Source of the DNA: an uncultured Flavobacteriia bacterium
GTDB taxonomy: Bacteria; Bacteroidota; Bacteroidia; Flavobacteriales_D; Crocinitomicaceae
Assembly: GCA_937975705.1 (NCBI GenBank)
Contig: CALJTX010000024.1
Coordinates: 1-62,320, forward strand
Direction of reading: 5' to 3'
Length of the DNA stretch: 62,320 nucleotides
Position 1 is the first letter of the stretch. The number at the start of each line of letters is the position of its first letter. Below, piece after piece: positions 60,130 to 62,320 of this stretch. The notes under the pieces are model-generated. The model was given only the letters and a program-made list of their open reading frames with translations, searched no databases and was not told the origin of the DNA. Position numbers and translations under genes: made by a program.

Positions 60130-62079
60130 ATGGTAATTAATAGTTTAAGAAAAGATTTACTTGCGTCTACCGCTGTTTTTGCTGAAATGGCAAACAAGAA
60201 TAGTGACCTAAAACAAATTTTAATAGAGTTTATTTTAGCAACCTACTCCTTAGAAAAAACCTTCACACAAACTGCTCATGAGGTAGTTCACGCACTATCT
60301 AGTCATTTCGAATTCGAAATACCTCTAGCTGTTGTGAGAACCTTGATGAAAAAGCTAAAAAAGGATAATATATTAACTCTGTTCAATGGGACGTTCACTA
60401 TTTCAGCAGAAGAACGTAAAAAATGGGAAAGCTTCATTAGTAAAGTTGAGGCAAAAGAATCAGATCAAAATAAAATTACTCAAGAATTAGTTGAATATGT
60501 TGAGCAACAAAAAGGTCAATTACAAGACAATGAAAAAGCTGAACTGCTAAATTGTTTTTCTGGTTATTTATTTGACGAATCATTCGAAGATAGTTATTCA
60601 AATCTCGTTAGCGCATTTATCATTAATAAATCAAAAATTGGAGAAATTTCAAAAGAGTTAAATTTAATACGTGAAGGGATTACTATTTTGAGAGGAATTA
60701 AATATAATCCTGAAATTAATGAGGTTCAGCAATGGAGAAATCAATTAACAATTTACTTAGACACTGAACACCTTTTCAATATTACAGGATATAACGGAGA
60801 GTTATTCAAGAAACTAATTGATGATTTGTTTAGTATTGTTAAAGAAATAAATTTAGAACATCAAAAGAAAAATTCAGAACGGGCAATTAGTTTCAAATTT
60901 TTAGAAGATACTGAATTAGAGGTTAAATCCTTTTTCTTTGCAGCAAAGAAAATAATTACTGGTGAAAGTAATCGTCGGTTTAGTTCAGTTGCTATGGATA
61001 ACATTCTAAAAGGAGCCTCCTCAACATCGGATATAATAAGAAAAGAATCAGAATTTTTTAGAGCATTGAAATTGTTAGGGATTATAAAAGAAGATCCGAT
61101 AGATTTATATGAAAATCATAGACTAAATATTGAAGATCCAATTATTTTTAAGAAATATGAAGGTGAAAATAAAGATGAGGAAATCTCTTCAATTTTAAAA
61201 TCATTCACCGCTATTAACATAAAAAGAAAAGGAAACAATAAAAATTCCTTCGAGAATATTAGATTTATAATTATGACTGGATCATCATTAAAACTTCAAA
61301 TTAGTAGTGATTTAAATCTAAATATTACCGACGGGGATTTTTCTTTTGCGACTAATGTATATTATGTTACAAATAGACTTTGGTTCAGATTAAACAGGGG
61401 GCTTGGCTTTAAAAGCCAGTTACCAACTTCTTTAGATGTTGTAGCAAAAGCCCAGATGCTTTTATCCAGCCATCTTAATTCCTCTGTTCGAGATAGATAC
61501 AAGAAATTAGAAAAAGAGTTAGAAGCTGGAAATAAAACAATTGAAGATTTTCAAGATTATTACATTGAATTGAGGTCTTCTGTAGTAAAACCTGAAGATA
61601 TAAAACCAGAAAATATCGAGGAAAAAGTTAAGTTCTTATTTGATGAAAAGGATATTGAGTCTTTTCAAGAAGAGCAATCAATTTTACGAAAAAAAGCTTT
61701 AGCTTATGATATGATTATAAAAACTGAGCAGGAAAATAAAGCCAAGTCAATTAATGAAGCACGAATACTTTTGATTAATGATTGCAAGATTCTCCGTGAT
61801 TCAATACCCAGAAAATTAAAAACTTACAAAGTTATTTCAATAATTGCGATTGCTATATGTGCTACTGCTATTGCCATGGGTATTATTTCTTTAATCTCTA
61901 AAAATGACACTCCATTATCAATTATTAGCCTAGTTATTGGACTATTTTTAGGTATACTTTCATTGGTGAAAAGAAAGGAATTTCTTGAATTTTTAAATAA
62001 AAAAGCCCAAGCCAAATACAAAGCATTTTTGGAAAATAATCCAATCGATGAATCTGAAGTTTCGACCGATACTCAATAG
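60130..62079 (+). CDS. 649-residue protein with C-terminal membrane anchor, unknown (defence-island context)
   Basis: No confident family. The first 120 residues are helical (IEFILATYSLEKTFTQTAHE; VRTLMKKLKKDNILTL) and could be a winged helix. The middle contains QLTIYLDTEHLFNITGYNG, somewhat like the first strand of a PIN-type nuclease, and VYYVTNRLWFRLNRGLGFKS. A coiled region (YKKLEKELEAGNKTIEDFQD) follows, then two C-terminal membrane helices (VISIIAIAICATAIAMGIIS; PLSIISLVIGLFLGILSLV) before a short charged tail. Position behind a TIR/SLATT pair suggests a defence role, but this is inference. Confidence 0.6.
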   Translation: MVINSLRKDLLASTAVFAEMANKNSDLKQILIEFILATYSLEKTFTQTAHEVVHALSSHFEFEIPLAVVRTLMKKLKKDNILTLFNGTFTISAEERKKWESFISKVEAKESDQNKITQELVEYVEQQKGQLQDNEKAELLNCFSGYLFDESFEDSYSNLVSAFIINKSKIGEISKELNLIREGITILRGIKYNPEINEVQQWRNQLTIYLDTEHLFNITGYNGELFKKLIDDLFSIVKEINLEHQKKNSERAISFKFLEDTELEVKSFFFAAKKIITGESNRRFSSVAMDNILKGASSTSDIIRKESEFFRALKLLGIIKEDPIDLYENHRLNIEDPIIFKKYEGENKDEEISSILKSFTAINIKRKGNNKNSFENIRFIIMTGSSLKLQISSDLNLNITDGDFSFATNVYYVTNRLWFRLNRGLGFKSQLPTSLDVVAKAQMLLSSHLNSSVRDRYKKLEKELEAGNKTIEDFQDYYIELRSSVVKPEDIKPENIEEKVKFLFDEKDIESFQEEQSILRKKALAYDMIIKTEQENKAKSINEARILLINDCKILRDSIPRKLKTYKVISIIAIAICATAIAMGIISLISKNDTPLSIISLVIGLFLGILSLVKRKEFLEFLNKKAQAKYKAFLENNPIDESEVSTDTQ

Positions 62080-62217
62080 AGTTTATTTCATTAATAAATG
62101 ATCGTGACATACAATATTTTAATTTTTTTTTACTAGAATATCGATAATAGTTACCTTTACATTTCTATTAAAGATACGTCCTATTTTTTACCACATATCC
62201 TTTCATAAGATGTAAAT

Positions 62218-62320
62218 ATGGCTAGAAGATATTTATCTAAGAACCTACTCGAGGACCAGCAACAATTCATTCGCTTATTAGATGAATTTGAAATTGATAT
62301 TTTCAGTATCAATACAATCG
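62218..62320 (+). CDS. 5' end of a further protein, cut by the window edge
   Basis: ATG at 62218 (MARRYLSKNLLEDQQQFIRL then DEFEIDIFSIN) is open for 34 codons to the window edge. Too short to assign. It lies 138 bases after the 649-residue gene. Confidence 0.5.
   Translation, partial: MARRYLSKNLLEDQQQFIRLLDEFEIDIFSINTI

Overview
The window looks like a Bacteroidota (Flavobacteriales-type) chromosome. Indicators are a protein ending in a type IX secretion / gliding-motility C-terminal domain, DUF4290 and DUF4197 proteins, a bacillithiol enzyme (BshC), fused isobutyryl-CoA mutase, Bacteroidota-style MurA and promoters of the TAnnTTTG type. There are two halves. Bases 1 to about 35640 are compact, moderate-GC housekeeping DNA. 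From the tRNA at 35566-35639 to the right edge the DNA is visibly AT-rich, with longer intergenic gaps, two recombinases, toxin-immunity genes and defence-like genes: a genomic island entered next to a tRNA-CAT gene and not closed inside this window.

Housekeeping half. parE-parC (minus; parC runs off the left edge), efp-gcvT, a GDPD lipoprotein with a small barrel-like protein, gdhA, a 910-residue T9SS-exported adhesin-like protein, a DUF4197 lipoprotein, a nucleoside phosphorylase, the minus-strand operon purL-DUF4290-murA-thioredoxin, lpdA, map with a LuxC-like acyl-CoA reductase, a ferredoxin followed by an unrecognised membrane-anchored hydrolase-like protein, an FtsX/LolC-like permease with a Smr protein, a NamZ-like lipoprotein, the minus operon (79-aa protein)-SDR-tatA-purE, a cysteine-cluster protein, icmF-bshC-eda and a membrane metallophosphoesterase.

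Island, part 1 (35.6-42.3 kb). A large serine recombinase whose stop codon lies in the tRNA anticodon, a MerR-like regulator, a four-gene operon ending in a NarL-type histidine kinase and response regulator (with a good terminator), and a tyrosine recombinase with a cluster of direct and inverted repeats behind it.

Island, part 2 (42.5-57 kb), the main discovery. This is an Rhs/YD-repeat polymorphic-toxin locus with one short Rhs shell gene and five orphan tip cassettes. All six copies carry the same shell-end block of about 200 bp, then a different toxin domain, then a different immunity candidate: (A) LAS/M15-like murein peptidase with an exported SH3-like partner; (B) GH19-like muramidase/chitinase fold with a lipoprotein; (C) HExxH metalloprotease with a lipoprotein; (D) possible type-44 toxin with a lipoprotein; (E) unknown toxin with a cytosolic partner; (F) GH73-like glucosaminidase with a lipoprotein. 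A and B point left; C-F form an array pointing right on the other side of the shell and barrel genes. The block of B matches that of A rather than C-F, as expected if B is the previously expressed tip.

Island, part 3 (57-62.3 kb). A TIR-like (ThsB/DUF1863-type) protein overlaps a four-helix SLATT/DUF4231-like membrane protein, a probable two-gene antiphage system. Then come a 5'-truncated endonuclease relic, a DUF2188 protein, a 649-residue membrane-anchored protein of unknown function and the start of one more gene. Variants of a TTAGTAC-N2-GTACTAA palindrome recur in the island's intergenic regions and may be shared operators.
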